From Acinetobacter brisouisimilis (GTDB lineage: Bacteria; Pseudomonadota; Gammaproteobacteria; Pseudomonadales; Moraxellaceae): a stretch of 64,000 nt of DNA. Below the pieces are notes generated by a model. It saw nothing but the letters and a program-made list of their open reading frames with translations. It did not search any database and was not told the origin of the DNA. A program made the translations under genes and the position numbers. Of the stretch, positions 1 to 9,055 are shown piece by piece. The stretch covers positions 1 through 64,000 of the forward strand of contig NZ_KB851213.1 of NCBI RefSeq assembly GCF_000368265.1, in the 5' to 3' direction. Position 1 is the first letter of the stretch; each line of letters opens with the position of its first letter.

Positions 1-3000
1 AGAGTTGGTCATCTCCAGTACCACCATTTAATTCATCATGACCTGTTCCACCGTAAAGCTGGTCGTTTCCATCCTCTCCAAAGAGTTGGTCATCTTCAGA
101 TCCACCGTATAATGCATCTGTACCAAAGCCACCATTTAGCGTGTCGTTTCCTTCATCTCCAAAGAGCTGGTCATCTCCATCATTACCAGAAATGACATCA
201 TTACCCATTCCACCATAAATCAAGTCAGTACTATTTGAGCCTGTTGCCTGATCATTACCACCAAGTAAATGATATTCATCAGCCTGATATTGACCATAAA
301 GACTGACATTTTCTCGAATCTGAGCAATATCAATCTGATCACCGAGTTCAGAGTTTTGATAAATCAATTGATTATTTTGAATATAGCCATTTGAAAAAAT
401 CAGATAGGGGGCTTTTATACCATTCCACGAACCATTCCATAGCTGATAACTTAGACCTAAACGTTCTTTTAAATATGTTTCTAAGTGAATCGTATAGTCT
501 GTAGATGAACCATCATCTGCTGATGTCATAAAGTGTAAATACTGATCATAACCACCTGTCACAGGGTTATCGTATTCATCTTTTATAATTCCACCATTAT
601 TTGCTGGTTGAGTTGGGCTATCATCGAAAAAGGTTAACTTAAATTCAGGAGATGCATTTGTATCACTAGATGCTATTGGTGTGATTAAACTAACAGCGTT
701 TGTATATTGATAGATTTTAACTTGTGAAAAATCAAAATCACCTTGTATATAAAAGTGATTTTCTCCTGCACTGTCTAATACTTTAACTTCGGCATCTCGG
801 CTACTAATATAATAAGTATCATCACCACCACCACCACTTAATTGATCATTTCCTGCATCACTATAAATTTGGTCATTTCCTGCACCACCAAAGAGGATAT
901 CATCCCCCTCCCCACCATCTAAGAGGTCATCACCATCAAAGCCTAATAATGTATCATCCCCCTCTCCACCATATAGCTTATCATTGCCATCCAATTCTCT
1001 CTTATCTTTCTGATCTCCAGCTAAATAGTCATTTCCTGTACCACCATAAAGGATATCTGATCCACCATTCCCCCAAATAGCATCATTTCCTTCATCACCA
1101 TAAAGGGTATCATCATTGTGATATTCACCCTCTAGGCTACTTTCATCACCTTCAATATTGTCATCACCTGCACCACCATAGATCGTATCTTTGCCACCAT
1201 TACCTTTAATGATGTCATTCCCTTCATCACCATAAAGAACATCATCATCATGATATTGACCATCTAAGTTGTTTGCGTCACCTTCAATATTGTCATCACC
1301 TTCGCCACCATAAATCGTATCTTTGCCACCATTGCCTTTCAGTGTATCGTTCCCGTCATCACCATAAAGGGTATCATCATTATGATACTGAGCATCTAAG
1401 CCACTATCATCACCATTAATACGATCATCACCTGTTCCGCCATAAATCGTGTCTTTGCCACCTTGCCCCCAAATCGTATCATTTCCAGAGCCACCATAAA
1501 TCGTATCGTCATCATGATACTGACCACTTAGGTTGCTGGCATCTCCCTCGATATAATCATCTCCTTCTCCGCCATCAATAATATCTTTTCCTTCTTCTCC
1601 ATAAATAATGTCATCTCCTTTTCCACCTTCAATATAGTCATCTGCTGTCCATAATGCTTTATTTTCCTGATTAACATAAGTTGCATAAAAGTCTGTTCTA
1701 TATGAACTATTTAAAGGATCAAAATTCCAGTTATAGGTATAGATCGATGACTGGCTGGTTGGGAATCCATTATATTTTTCAATAGCATATTGGTTATCTA
1801 TATCACTGTCACCAAAGATGATATCCTGACCATCTCCACCGTATAAATAGTCATTTTTATAGCCACCAAAGATTTTATCATTGCCACTTTCGCCATAAAG
1901 TATGTCATCACCAGCATATTCATATTGAGATTTTTTTATTGCTGCCTGAACCTCATCGATACTGGCTTGATCCACCACGGTTACAGGATCACTTCCTTGT
2001 ACTGTGGTCGGATAAATCCCAATAACTCGAATTGCATCGCCTGAAATAACATCATCATTATCTCCACCATAGACAATATCATTACCGCCTTCTGCAAAAA
2101 TAATATCGTTACCTTGCCCACCATATAAGTGATCATCCGCATGATAGGCAAAATTGGTGGCGATGGCATAGGATGTCCCGAATGTATCGAGCTCAATTGC
2201 ATATGGGCTTTTCGCTCGTTCAAGGTCAAGCGAATTATCTGACGTTAAAAAACGTTCTGACTTTGGCGCATAATGCGTAATGACCACACTATCGCCATGA
2301 ATAATATCTTGTGCACCTCCCCCAAAAAGATAATCTTGTCCACCACCACCAATTAATACATCTTCGTCATTTCCAGCCTGTACTGTATCAGTTGCATAGC
2401 CACCAACAATGACATCTTTGCCTGCACCTGTAGATGCAGAGTTCCACCATTTAGCAGTGAGTTTGTGGTTAGTATCATCATATTCAAAATTATAAGGTAA
2501 AGCCTCCGCTCCGTTTAATCCTGAAGAGGGTATCGCATCTAAATCATGCTTAGAAAAAGTCGCTTTAACCTCTGAATCGAGGAAGATAAAATCATTTCCA
2601 CTACCTGTAGTCACTTGATCTGATCCTAAACCACCATAAATCTGGTTTGAACCATTGCCTGTGCTAATCGTATTATTGCTATTTTGACTGGTAATTGTAT
2701 TTATTGATTTTTGGATGATTTCATTTGTATCATTATTTAAATTTGCGATACGATCTAAATATATTTTGTAATTTAAATTATCCAGTTTAATCGCATCACT
2801 TCCCCCACCAGAAAAAATATAAAATAATTTATCTGATAGGTTTTCACCATAGAGTGATTTTTCCAGTTTATTAGCAGTTGCATTATAATACCATTGGCTT
2901 CCTACAATATAATCACTGGTATCTTTACCAAGACCAGTATTATCTGTATTATCTGGAATCTGTGATTCAGGTATATTTAAAGAAAAACCAAAATCCCCTT

Positions 3001-4723
3001 CCTTAAATCCTAATATTGTAATAGAGTTCTTATCGTCCCCCTTTTTATGAATAACAAGTTGTATATTACCTTCCACATCTATTTTTTGAATAAAATATTG
3101 TTGGGTTGAGTCTTCCCAAGTATTTTCTGATAAATTTTTTCCAATAGAGATATCGATATTATCAATTTTTATAGTTCCCTGACCATCACGATCCCAAATT
3201 TGATCATGTCCGAAATTTCCTTCAAAATAATAGGTATCATTCCCTTCTATGTCTTCGATATAATCATTGCCATCACCCCCATAAAGCTGATCATCTCCAT
3301 TTCCACCATAAAGTCGATCATTTCCTTCATCCCCTTTTAGTGTGTCATTTCCTCCAACACCATAAAGAACATCAACATCTTTTCCTCCTTCTAATTGGTC
3401 ATTTCCATTTCCACCAAACAGATAATCATTGCCATCCCCGCCATATGCTTCGTTATTCAATGTATCGAGTGCTATCTCTTTAGAACTTGAGCCGCTTACA
3501 ATTAGCGTGTCATTACCCTCACCACCATATAATTTATCTAAATCATTTCCACCATATAACTGATCATTCCCTTTTCCACCATATAACTCATCATTCCCTT
3601 TGCCACCATATAACTCATCTGAAAATTTTGTTCCTTCAACAATATCTATACCATCTGCAAGAACATAGATCTTTCCTAAGTTATTTAAATTATAAATTTG
3701 ATTTTTAATCCATTTATCTACATCATTAAGTGAACCAAACCCATGAGTTAATGATATTTTTCTCAAATTATCTATATAATTATTCTCTTCATAAAATAAT
3801 CTTACCCATGGATCTTCTTTATTTGTACCATAAATAGTAAATTTATTATATTGAATATAATCAATCACACCACTTTTTAAAACTTCTTCAACAAAAGCTT
3901 CATAAAAAGCTTTAGGATTAGGAATTTTTTGACCAAAAAGTTCGGATTTTTGCTGATTAAATATTTTTGCTTGTTGCTGTAAATTTGGTAAATCTTCTTT
4001 CGTTAAATTATATACTTGTATCTTATCTTTAGTTTCTTGATTGAAATTTAATTCGACTTTACGACCAATCTTGAAGGGATCAATAACTGGCTCGATTAAG
4101 GTATTGACGGTACCTGCTATGCCATCTCGACTTTCGAAATCAAAATTATCATCAACGGGAACAACCCTTAAATTAGTAATTTTTGGATTACCATCTACAT
4201 CAATAGTAAATTTTGTATCATTACTCAAACGAAACTGCATAGAGCCAAATACATAGCTACGCTCTGCGTAATCATCTGAAAGAATATCTAAATTATAACT
4301 ACTAACTGCCAGAGTTCCTTGTGCTTGTTGGTATAAACCATCATATTGTTTCTTTTGATCTTCATTTAGAGAATTAAAATCAAAATCCTCACCTTTTAAA
4401 CCTTTGATAAAATTAGTGTAACTATCACTAGCTCGATCAACCTCAATAATATCTCCCAAGAGCTTTGAATAATTATATTCTTCTCCTACTATTAGCTTAG
4501 TATTATATTCTCCACTTAGAAATTTTTGCACCAATGGAAAAGCACCAGGTGTAACATAGCGCCCTGCTCCACTGGTCATAAACTCGCCCATATCAATTTC
4601 TGGTAGACTCTTAAAGACCAAATTTTTATCACGAATTAAATTATTATCAGCTAAATCTATAGGCTTCTCTGCTTGCCCATATAAGTACCATGATGTAATT
4701 TCTTCAATTGTCAGTTGTGTCAT
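1..4723 (-). CDS. Giant RTX calcium-binding protein (T1SS cargo), 3' end outside window
   Basis: This is a minus-strand reading frame, open from the ATG at 4723 to the window edge, giving at least 1574 residues with the C-terminus missing. The first ~370 residues have no repeats and no signal peptide. After that come long blocks of glycine/aspartate nonapeptides (GGxGxDxLx type, e.g. LYGGKGNDE), interrupted by non-repeat stretches. Such repeats bind calcium and fold outside the cell after type I secretion, and the secretion signal is normally at the unseen C-terminus. It lies 15 bp downstream of the membrane-anchored 308-aa gene and in the same direction as the T1SS genes, so it is the likely cargo. 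Because I do not recognise an enzymatic domain in the N-terminal part, adhesin, toxin or hydrolase cannot be separated. RTX identity is sure; function is not. Confidence 0.93.
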   Translation of the reverse strand, partial: MTQLTIEEITSWYLYGQAEKPIDLADNNLIRDKNLVFKSLPEIDMGEFMTSGAGRYVTPGAFPLVQKFLSGEYNTKLIVGEEYNYSKLLGDIIEVDRASDSYTNFIKGLKGEDFDFNSLNEDQKKQYDGLYQQAQGTLAVSSYNLDILSDDYAERSYVFGSMQFRLSNDTKFTIDVDGNPKITNLRVVPVDDNFDFESRDGIAGTVNTLIEPVIDPFKIGRKVELNFNQETKDKIQVYNLTKEDLPNLQQQAKIFNQQKSELFGQKIPNPKAFYEAFVEEVLKSGVIDYIQYNKFTIYGTNKEDPWVRLFYEENNYIDNLRKISLTHGFGSLNDVDKWIKNQIYNLNNLGKIYVLADGIDIVEGTKFSDELYGGKGNDELYGGKGNDQLYGGNDLDKLYGGEGNDTLIVSGSSSKEIALDTLNNEAYGGDGNDYLFGGNGNDQLEGGKDVDVLYGVGGNDTLKGDEGNDRLYGGNGDDQLYGGDGNDYIEDIEGNDTYYFEGNFGHDQIWDRDGQGTIKIDNIDISIGKNLSENTWEDSTQQYFIQKIDVEGNIQLVIHKKGDDKNSITILGFKEGDFGFSLNIPESQIPDNTDNTGLGKDTSDYIVGSQWYYNATANKLEKSLYGENLSDKLFYIFSGGGSDAIKLDNLNYKIYLDRIANLNNDTNEIIQKSINTITSQNSNNTISTGNGSNQIYGGLGSDQVTTGSGNDFIFLDSEVKATFSKHDLDAIPSSGLNGAEALPYNFEYDDTNHKLTAKWWNSASTGAGKDVIVGGYATDTVQAGNDEDVLIGGGGQDYLFGGGAQDIIHGDSVVITHYAPKSERFLTSDNSLDLERAKSPYAIELDTFGTSYAIATNFAYHADDHLYGGQGNDIIFAEGGNDIVYGGDNDDVISGDAIRVIGIYPTTVQGSDPVTVVDQASIDEVQAAIKKSQYEYAGDDILYGESGNDKIFGGYKNDYLYGGDGQDIIFGDSDIDNQYAIEKYNGFPTSQSSIYTYNWNFDPLNSSYRTDFYATYVNQENKALWTADDYIEGGKGDDIIYGEEGKDIIDGGEGDDYIEGDASNLSGQYHDDDTIYGGSGNDTIWGQGGKDTIYGGTGDDRINGDDSGLDAQYHNDDTLYGDDGNDTLKGNGGKDTIYGGEGDDNIEGDANNLDGQYHDDDVLYGDEGNDIIKGNGGKDTIYGGAGDDNIEGDESSLEGEYHNDDTLYGDEGNDAIWGNGGSDILYGGTGNDYLAGDQKDKRELDGNDKLYGGEGDDTLLGFDGDDLLDGGEGDDILFGGAGNDQIYSDAGNDQLSGGGGDDTYYISSRDAEVKVLDSAGENHFYIQGDFDFSQVKIYQYTNAVSLITPIASSDTNASPEFKLTFFDDSPTQPANNGGIIKDEYDNPVTGGYDQYLHFMTSADDGSSTDYTIHLETYLKERLGLSYQLWNGSWNGIKAPYLIFSNGYIQNNQLIYQNSELGDQIDIAQIRENVSLYGQYQADEYHLLGGNDQATGSNSTDLIYGGMGNDVISGNDGDDQLFGDEGNDTLNGGFGTDALYGGSEDDQLFGEDGNDQLYGGTGHDELNGGTGDDQL
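1065..1592 (-). repeat. Four 132-bp tandem repeats inside the RTX gene
   Basis: Equivalent positions recur at about 1119, 1251, 1383 and 1515, an exact 132-bp step, coding 44-residue units. Each unit has the pattern IEGD-acidic linker-(G)QYHDDD-LYGDEGNDxI-GKDTIYGG, so each carries RTX nonapeptides plus a conserved QYHDDD spacer. The exact period suggests recent unit duplication. Boundaries are approximate. Confidence 0.85.
3536..3618 (-). repeat. 27-bp tandem repeats (single RTX nonapeptides)
   Basis: Three nearly identical 27-bp units encode consecutive LYGGKGNDE/Q nonapeptides at the start of the first RTX block. They mark where the repeat-free N-terminal region ends. Confidence 0.75.
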
Positions 4724-4738
4724 TTTTTCATTCTCTTA

Positions 4739-5665
4739 TTAATATTGAGTACATAAACTAATTGGTAAACTATAAAAATGACCAATTATTCCTAAAGATT
4801 TAACTGGTGTACTTTTTCCACCTTCAATATCTCTTTTTGTATTAAACTTTCCAATGCGACCAATTAATTCAATATCTCGTGTTTTAATCAACATATTAAT
4901 ATCAATTTTAGGATAGTCTTCGATATGAACAATATCCTTAGATGTATATAATCTTGGTGTTTTTTCATAATCAGCGAAACGTGTTGTAGACTGAATATTG
5001 CAGCAATAACGATGAAATGAAAATTTATAGTAATGGGCAATATATTTATAAGGTTTATATGGATCAGCATCACGATTTTGTTTTTCTTCAAAAGTTAGCA
5101 TCTCTTTTTGTAGAGGAATGAAATTTAAATAAGTTTCACCATTATCATGTATAAGTGTATATTTATACCGATTCTCTATAAAAAAATTGATAAAATCTTC
5201 CCGACTGACATCTTGATCATAAATAAAGTAACGAATCTTTCCGCCATGATTGATTACACCCGCATCAATCTTAAAGTTTTGTTCTATAGTTTTATAAATA
5301 TCCATATTTTCGATCATTTGAATGAATTGTTTATAATCATTGGTTTTTAAATTGGATAAATATAGGGCTCGCCAAGAAGGAGAAAAACTATGGGTAAACT
5401 TGCCATTTTCTTTTTTCATTGGAGTAACATTATCTAATGCTGTATAAAATAATTCCAATCGGGCTTGATCAAGATAATAATCTTGATGACCCACTACATC
5501 GATCCAAGGCTGATAACCACAATAGCGTTCTTCTTCATTCCACTTTTTTACAAATGCTAGCCATTTCTGTCTTTTTTGATATTTTTGGTATTTAAAGTAC
5601 CCAAAGATCATCGCTATCGAAATAAAGAAGATTATGATAATAAAAATCGGTTTTTTAAATTTCAT
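4739..5665 (-). CDS. Membrane-anchored hypothetical protein next to RTX gene
   Basis: The protein has 308 residues. The N-terminus is basic (MKFKKP), followed by one strongly hydrophobic segment (about residues 6-23), then a soluble domain rich in Tyr, Lys and Asp. This is a single-pass anchor with the bulk probably facing the periplasm. No catalytic motif is recognised. It ends 15 bp before the RTX start and so is probably cotranscribed with it. Its place beside a secreted RTX protein would fit an immunity or accessory role, but that is inference from position only. Confidence 0.75.
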   Translation of the reverse strand: MKFKKPIFIIIIFFISIAMIFGYFKYQKYQKRQKWLAFVKKWNEEERYCGYQPWIDVVGHQDYYLDQARLELFYTALDNVTPMKKENGKFTHSFSPSWRALYLSNLKTNDYKQFIQMIENMDIYKTIEQNFKIDAGVINHGGKIRYFIYDQDVSREDFINFFIENRYKYTLIHDNGETYLNFIPLQKEMLTFEEKQNRDADPYKPYKYIAHYYKFSFHRYCCNIQSTTRFADYEKTPRLYTSKDIVHIEDYPKIDINMLIKTRDIELIGRIGKFNTKRDIEGGKSTPVKSLGIIGHFYSLPISLCTQY

Positions 5666-5680
5666 TTTTCATACTGACAA

Positions 5681-5790
5681 TTAATTTTTGACTTTAGATA
5701 ACAGCTTAGAAGGTCTCACCTTCTCAACTTCATTGAACAAACTAAATGTCTGATTGACATAATTCACCACACCCGAAATCTGCTGCTTAA
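5681..5790 (-). pseudogene. C-terminal remnant of a paralog of the 253-aa gene (6841-7602)
   Basis: Read on the minus strand, 5790 to 5681 encodes KQQISGVVNYVNQTFSLFNE and on through VEKVRPSKLLSK to a stop. This matches the last ~33 residues of the 253-aa protein encoded at 6841-7602. No upstream part survives: the frame is joined at about 5790 to the end of the 62-aa reading frame, in a different phase. It is the tail of a lost paralog left by recombination or deletion. Confidence 0.85.
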
Positions 5791-5975
5791 AGGCCCAGTG
5801 CACCCATTCCCGTGACTGAATCCCCTGTAGAGACGCCATAAGCCCAACCAGCATAACCAAACCCCATATTATTCAGTTCAGTATAAATTCCTGGAACACT
5901 ATTTATCCCATCGGTATCTACTAATTTTTTAAGTGCTGAAATTTTTTCAGTTGTTAAAGCTTGAGTTACACTCAT
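5787..5975 (-). pseudogene. N-terminal fragment of a secreted-protein-like gene (62 aa)
   Basis: The 62-residue frame begins MSVTQALTTEKISALKKLV and continues with a Gly/Tyr-rich GFGYAGWAYGVSTGDSVTG stretch. It stops exactly where sequence from the unrelated 253-aa paralog begins. The N-terminus resembles, from memory, leader regions of Acinetobacter T1SS/RTX-associated proteins (a GYGYxGWAxGV..GDxITG pattern). I read it as the truncated 5' end of a former cargo gene; it could still be expressed as a short peptide. It lies 12 bp after the lipoprotein gene's end. Confidence 0.55.
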
Positions 5976-5987
5976 TTTATTCTCCTT

Positions 5988-6824
5988 TTAAGGTATTGAT
6001 CTTTTCAAAGTTCTAGGATTCACGACGAAACTTTTAATTAATTTTTCTGAACGCTCCCGAATAATTTTCCAGTCTTCTAAATGTTTCCTTGCAAAATAAA
6101 CTTGCAGTCTAACTTTCATAAATGGTTCTAAATTCCAAATCATAAAGCAGCTTCTAGCAGGATTATCTATGGGTAAATTTTTACATTGAATATAGGTAAT
6201 AACCTTTCCTTTACTATCTTTTTGTATATACATATCGTTTGTATCTTCATATCCATAATTCTTTTCCCACTCAGGATGAGGGATATATTTCTCCAACCCA
6301 AACTCTTTTGTATATGTTGGTATATATATATATACATAATCAGTATTTATTATATTTTCTTTACTTCTAACATTTTTTCCTAAAGTGGAATTTATAAATA
6401 ATGCTGTTAGATCTGGATGATAGCGAATTCCTGAATTAACACCTATAGTAACCCAATCATTATTAAGTAAGTCTCTTTCCGCATAATATTGTTCGCGAGA
6501 TTCTTTAGGTCCAGCGTGATAAGCAATAAAGATCAATCCTGTGGTATATTTCATCTCTACACCAAAAGATGTTATCACTGAATCGAACGTACGCGGTGGT
6601 GCTTTATACCACCAATGGCGATTCTCTGGTCTTAACACTGGCGAATCTTCATATTCTAGCCAAGCTGACTCTTCCCCTAAAAGTACAGGCTTTCCACCTA
6701 AATTTCCGACTTGGTATGGCAATCCATACGGTCCCATTGGTGCTTTAAATTCAGGCTCTTTCTTTTTTTCACAGCCTGTTATTCCAAGTATGCAAAATAA
6801 GAATGTAATCACTATTTTTTTCAT
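5988..6824 (-). CDS. Putative lipoprotein, unknown function
   Basis: The protein has 278 residues. The N-terminus MKKIVITFLFCILGITGC is a lipoprotein signal peptide with lipobox ITGC at residues 15-18, followed by a charged linker (EKKKEPE). The mature domain is Trp/Tyr-rich and has no recognised enzyme motif. It lies between the 253-aa gene (start codon 16 bp from that gene's stop) and the chimeric remnant, in the T1SS operon. It should be anchored in the cell envelope. A role as immunity or accessory protein for the secreted RTX cargo is a guess from context. Confidence 0.8.
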   Translation of the reverse strand: MKKIVITFLFCILGITGCEKKKEPEFKAPMGPYGLPYQVGNLGGKPVLLGEESAWLEYEDSPVLRPENRHWWYKAPPRTFDSVITSFGVEMKYTTGLIFIAYHAGPKESREQYYAERDLLNNDWVTIGVNSGIRYHPDLTALFINSTLGKNVRSKENIINTDYVYIYIPTYTKEFGLEKYIPHPEWEKNYGYEDTNDMYIQKDSKGKVITYIQCKNLPIDNPARSCFMIWNLEPFMKVRLQVYFARKHLEDWKIIRERSEKLIKSFVVNPRTLKRSIP

Positions 6825-6840
6825 TCAAAATTTCTCTAAT

Positions 6841-7602
6841 TTATTTTCTTGATAATATTTTTTTCGGTCTCACCTTCTCCACTTCATTAAACAAACTAAA
6901 TGTTTGATTAACATAATTCACTACCCCAGAAATCTGCTGCATATATTGGGTCAACTCAGGTGTTTTTTCTGCCTGAATCAGTCTTATTGTTCGCGAAGGG
7001 TCAAATGCATCAAACTGACAATAAAATAAAGGTTCACCCCGTTTTAAAATTAAATCTTTCGAAGTGTCATGCCATTCAAATGCCCACATCAGCGGGCGCG
7101 GCCAAATATGAATCGGGAAACGTCCACCAAAAATTGTGCCGGGCAGCGGATGCTTGCGATAATGCCCAAAAGCATCTAACTGCGTGATATACACCGCTTC
7201 ATCGGCAATAAAACAATAGGGCAATTTAAGCTGAAGAATCGGTACTTGCGGCGTACGCCATTCGTTTTCATTGACCAGTGTCAATAACTCACGCAATTTG
7301 TTGTTGCGAACAGGGGATGCATCACCCAGTACATTGACTAACTTGGGATACCCCTGAGCATCGCGCTCAAAGCGCAAATGAAAATCAAAAGGGCAGTTAA
7401 TCACAAAGTAGCGACTTTCCAGTTGCAAGACTGCAGGACAACGGCTGGCTGATTTGGCATGTTTGGTACTGGATTGCGAACGCATCCGATACGGAGCCGT
7501 ATACAAAATAGAGGCTTGATCATCGACCAAAAACCAACCGACTTCTACTGACCCAGACGCTTCAAATTCAGGTGTATGCTCTAGGGTAAAATGAATGTGC
7601 AT
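6841..7602 (-). CDS. Conserved-looking hypothetical protein of the T1SS island (253 aa)
   Basis: The protein has 253 residues with no signal peptide or membrane segment. It has an N-terminal beta-rich look (MHIHFTLEHTPEFEASGSVEVGW) and a central segment with IHIWPRPLMWAFEWHD. I do not recognise the family. The tail of a paralog survives at 5681-5790, so there were once at least two copies in this operon, each followed by a different neighbour. That repeated context suggests a function tied to each secreted cargo, perhaps as chaperone or modifying partner; this is inference. It begins 265 bp after the HlyD-like gene ends. Confidence 0.75.
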   Translation of the reverse strand: MHIHFTLEHTPEFEASGSVEVGWFLVDDQASILYTAPYRMRSQSSTKHAKSASRCPAVLQLESRYFVINCPFDFHLRFERDAQGYPKLVNVLGDASPVRNNKLRELLTLVNENEWRTPQVPILQLKLPYCFIADEAVYITQLDAFGHYRKHPLPGTIFGGRFPIHIWPRPLMWAFEWHDTSKDLILKRGEPLFYCQFDAFDPSRTIRLIQAEKTPELTQYMQQISGVVNYVNQTFSLFNEVEKVRPKKILSRK

Positions 7603-7867
7603 TTTTAATTATTTATCAAAGTTTTAAGTTTTTATATTTTAAATTAAATGAATTAAACATATTACAGTATTGTTAAAATTATTTAATCTTAATGTAACAA
7701 AAGTTATATCTAAGCTATATGATTTTTCAGTTTTTTTTAAAGAAATCTATTTATATAGCATTTGTATGATTAGGCCAATACTAGCCTAGATGGAGGCTAG
7801 TATGTTTGCTATTCAGCGTTATTTTTAAATTATAGAGCTGGTTTTTACTTCGAGCCTAATTTGAAAA
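7603..7867. other. Gap between hlyD-like gene and accessory genes, with hairpin
   Basis: This A+T-rich spacer holds no gene. It contains a perfect 10-bp stem, ATACTAGCCT at 7778-7787 and its complement at 7794-7803. There is no U-run on the minus strand, so it may attenuate rather than fully stop transcription from the T1SS genes into the accessory genes. Confidence 0.5.
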
Positions 7868-9055
7868 TCACCGTTCACGTAAAGCTTCTTTGGCTTTATT
7901 TAATGGTTTTAATAAATAGTCTAAAATCGTCTTTTCCCCTGTCCGAATATCTACTGTGGCAATCATCCCAGGAGTAATGCTAAATTTCTGACCTGCTTTA
8001 TTCATTAAGTGATCATTATCGGTTTGGATATAAACTTGATAGTAAACTTGGTCTTGTTTAACTTCATCTCGTAAAGTATCAGGTGAAATCACTGTGACTT
8101 TGCCAGCCAATCCACCATAAATTGCATAATCATACGCTGTAAGCTTGACCAGTGCAGGCAGCCCTGTATGAATAAAAGCAATATCTCGTGGTGAAACCCG
8201 TGCTTCGATTAGCAACTTTTCATTGACAGGGACAATACTCATCAACTTACCATTTTGAGCAATCACCCCTCCTAAAGTGATGGTATCAATATGCTTTACA
8301 ATGCCTCGCATTGGGGCTTTGATCATGGTTTTTTGGACACTATCTGCCCGGCCTTTCATGATGGCTTGTTGGCTCTCTATTTCAGTATTGGCTTTGGCAA
8401 GTTCTTCACGGGCACTGACCATGTATTGATCGCGTGTATTTTGAATTTGATTCTGCAACTCTGTTGCCTGTCTTTTTAAACGTAAAACCTCAACTTCACT
8501 CGCTGCACCTTTCTCAACCAATGGTGCTGTCATAGCCAGTTCCTTTTGAACTAAAGCCAAAGCTTGGTTTAAGCCTGTAACCGATTCTTGTAAGTTTTGT
8601 TGTCGAGCACGATATAGTGCTGTTTCTTCTTGAATAAGTTTGGGATACTTTTTTATGGCAACAGGAAAACTTAATGGGGTTTGATTCACCTCTGCTCGAA
8701 GCCGTGCTACTTGAGCTTGTGCAGCAATTAAAACAGATTCCGATTGATCAACTGAAGATGCATATCGTGTTGGATCAAGCTGTGCTAAGATTTGCCCCTT
8801 TTCAACGATTTGTCCTTCTTTAACATATAAATGCGTTAATACACCTCCATCCAAAGACTGAATGACTTGTTCTTTCGATGAAGGAATGACCTTTCCTGTA
8901 CCTGTGGATACTTCTTCTAACTTAAAAACACTTGCCCAAACGACAAAGATACTCAGACCTAAACTAATAATCCAAATCATCAAACTGGCTTTTGGCAATT
9001 TAGGCTCTGCTAAAGCTGATTTGACGACGGTTGTTGTATTTAATTGAGTCGCCAT
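7868..9055 (-). CDS. HlyD-family T1SS periplasmic adaptor (membrane fusion protein)
   Basis: The protein has 395 residues, a usual length for the family. There is one N-terminal transmembrane segment (about residues 26-46), then a lipoyl-like half (GGVLTHLYVKEGQIVEKGQI), a long alpha-hairpin with Gln/Ala-rich coiled coil (about 100-230), the second lipoyl half and a beta-barrel. The C-terminus has the typical ITPGMIATVDIRTGEKTILD motif. It links the inner-membrane ABC exporter to the outer-membrane TolC-like channel. Start and upstream stop overlap by one base (TAATG at 9053-9057), so it is translationally coupled to the ABC gene. Confidence 0.95.
   Translation of the reverse strand: MATQLNTTTVVKSALAEPKLPKASLMIWIISLGLSIFVVWASVFKLEEVSTGTGKVIPSSKEQVIQSLDGGVLTHLYVKEGQIVEKGQILAQLDPTRYASSVDQSESVLIAAQAQVARLRAEVNQTPLSFPVAIKKYPKLIQEETALYRARQQNLQESVTGLNQALALVQKELAMTAPLVEKGAASEVEVLRLKRQATELQNQIQNTRDQYMVSAREELAKANTEIESQQAIMKGRADSVQKTMIKAPMRGIVKHIDTITLGGVIAQNGKLMSIVPVNEKLLIEARVSPRDIAFIHTGLPALVKLTAYDYAIYGGLAGKVTVISPDTLRDEVKQDQVYYQVYIQTDNDHLMNKAGQKFSITPGMIATVDIRTGEKTILDYLLKPLNKAKEALRER

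Noticed and set aside
3487..3708. His-rich open frame on the plus strand
   Set aside because: It is the complement of RTX nonapeptide codons; the repeat makes an artificial His-rich frame.
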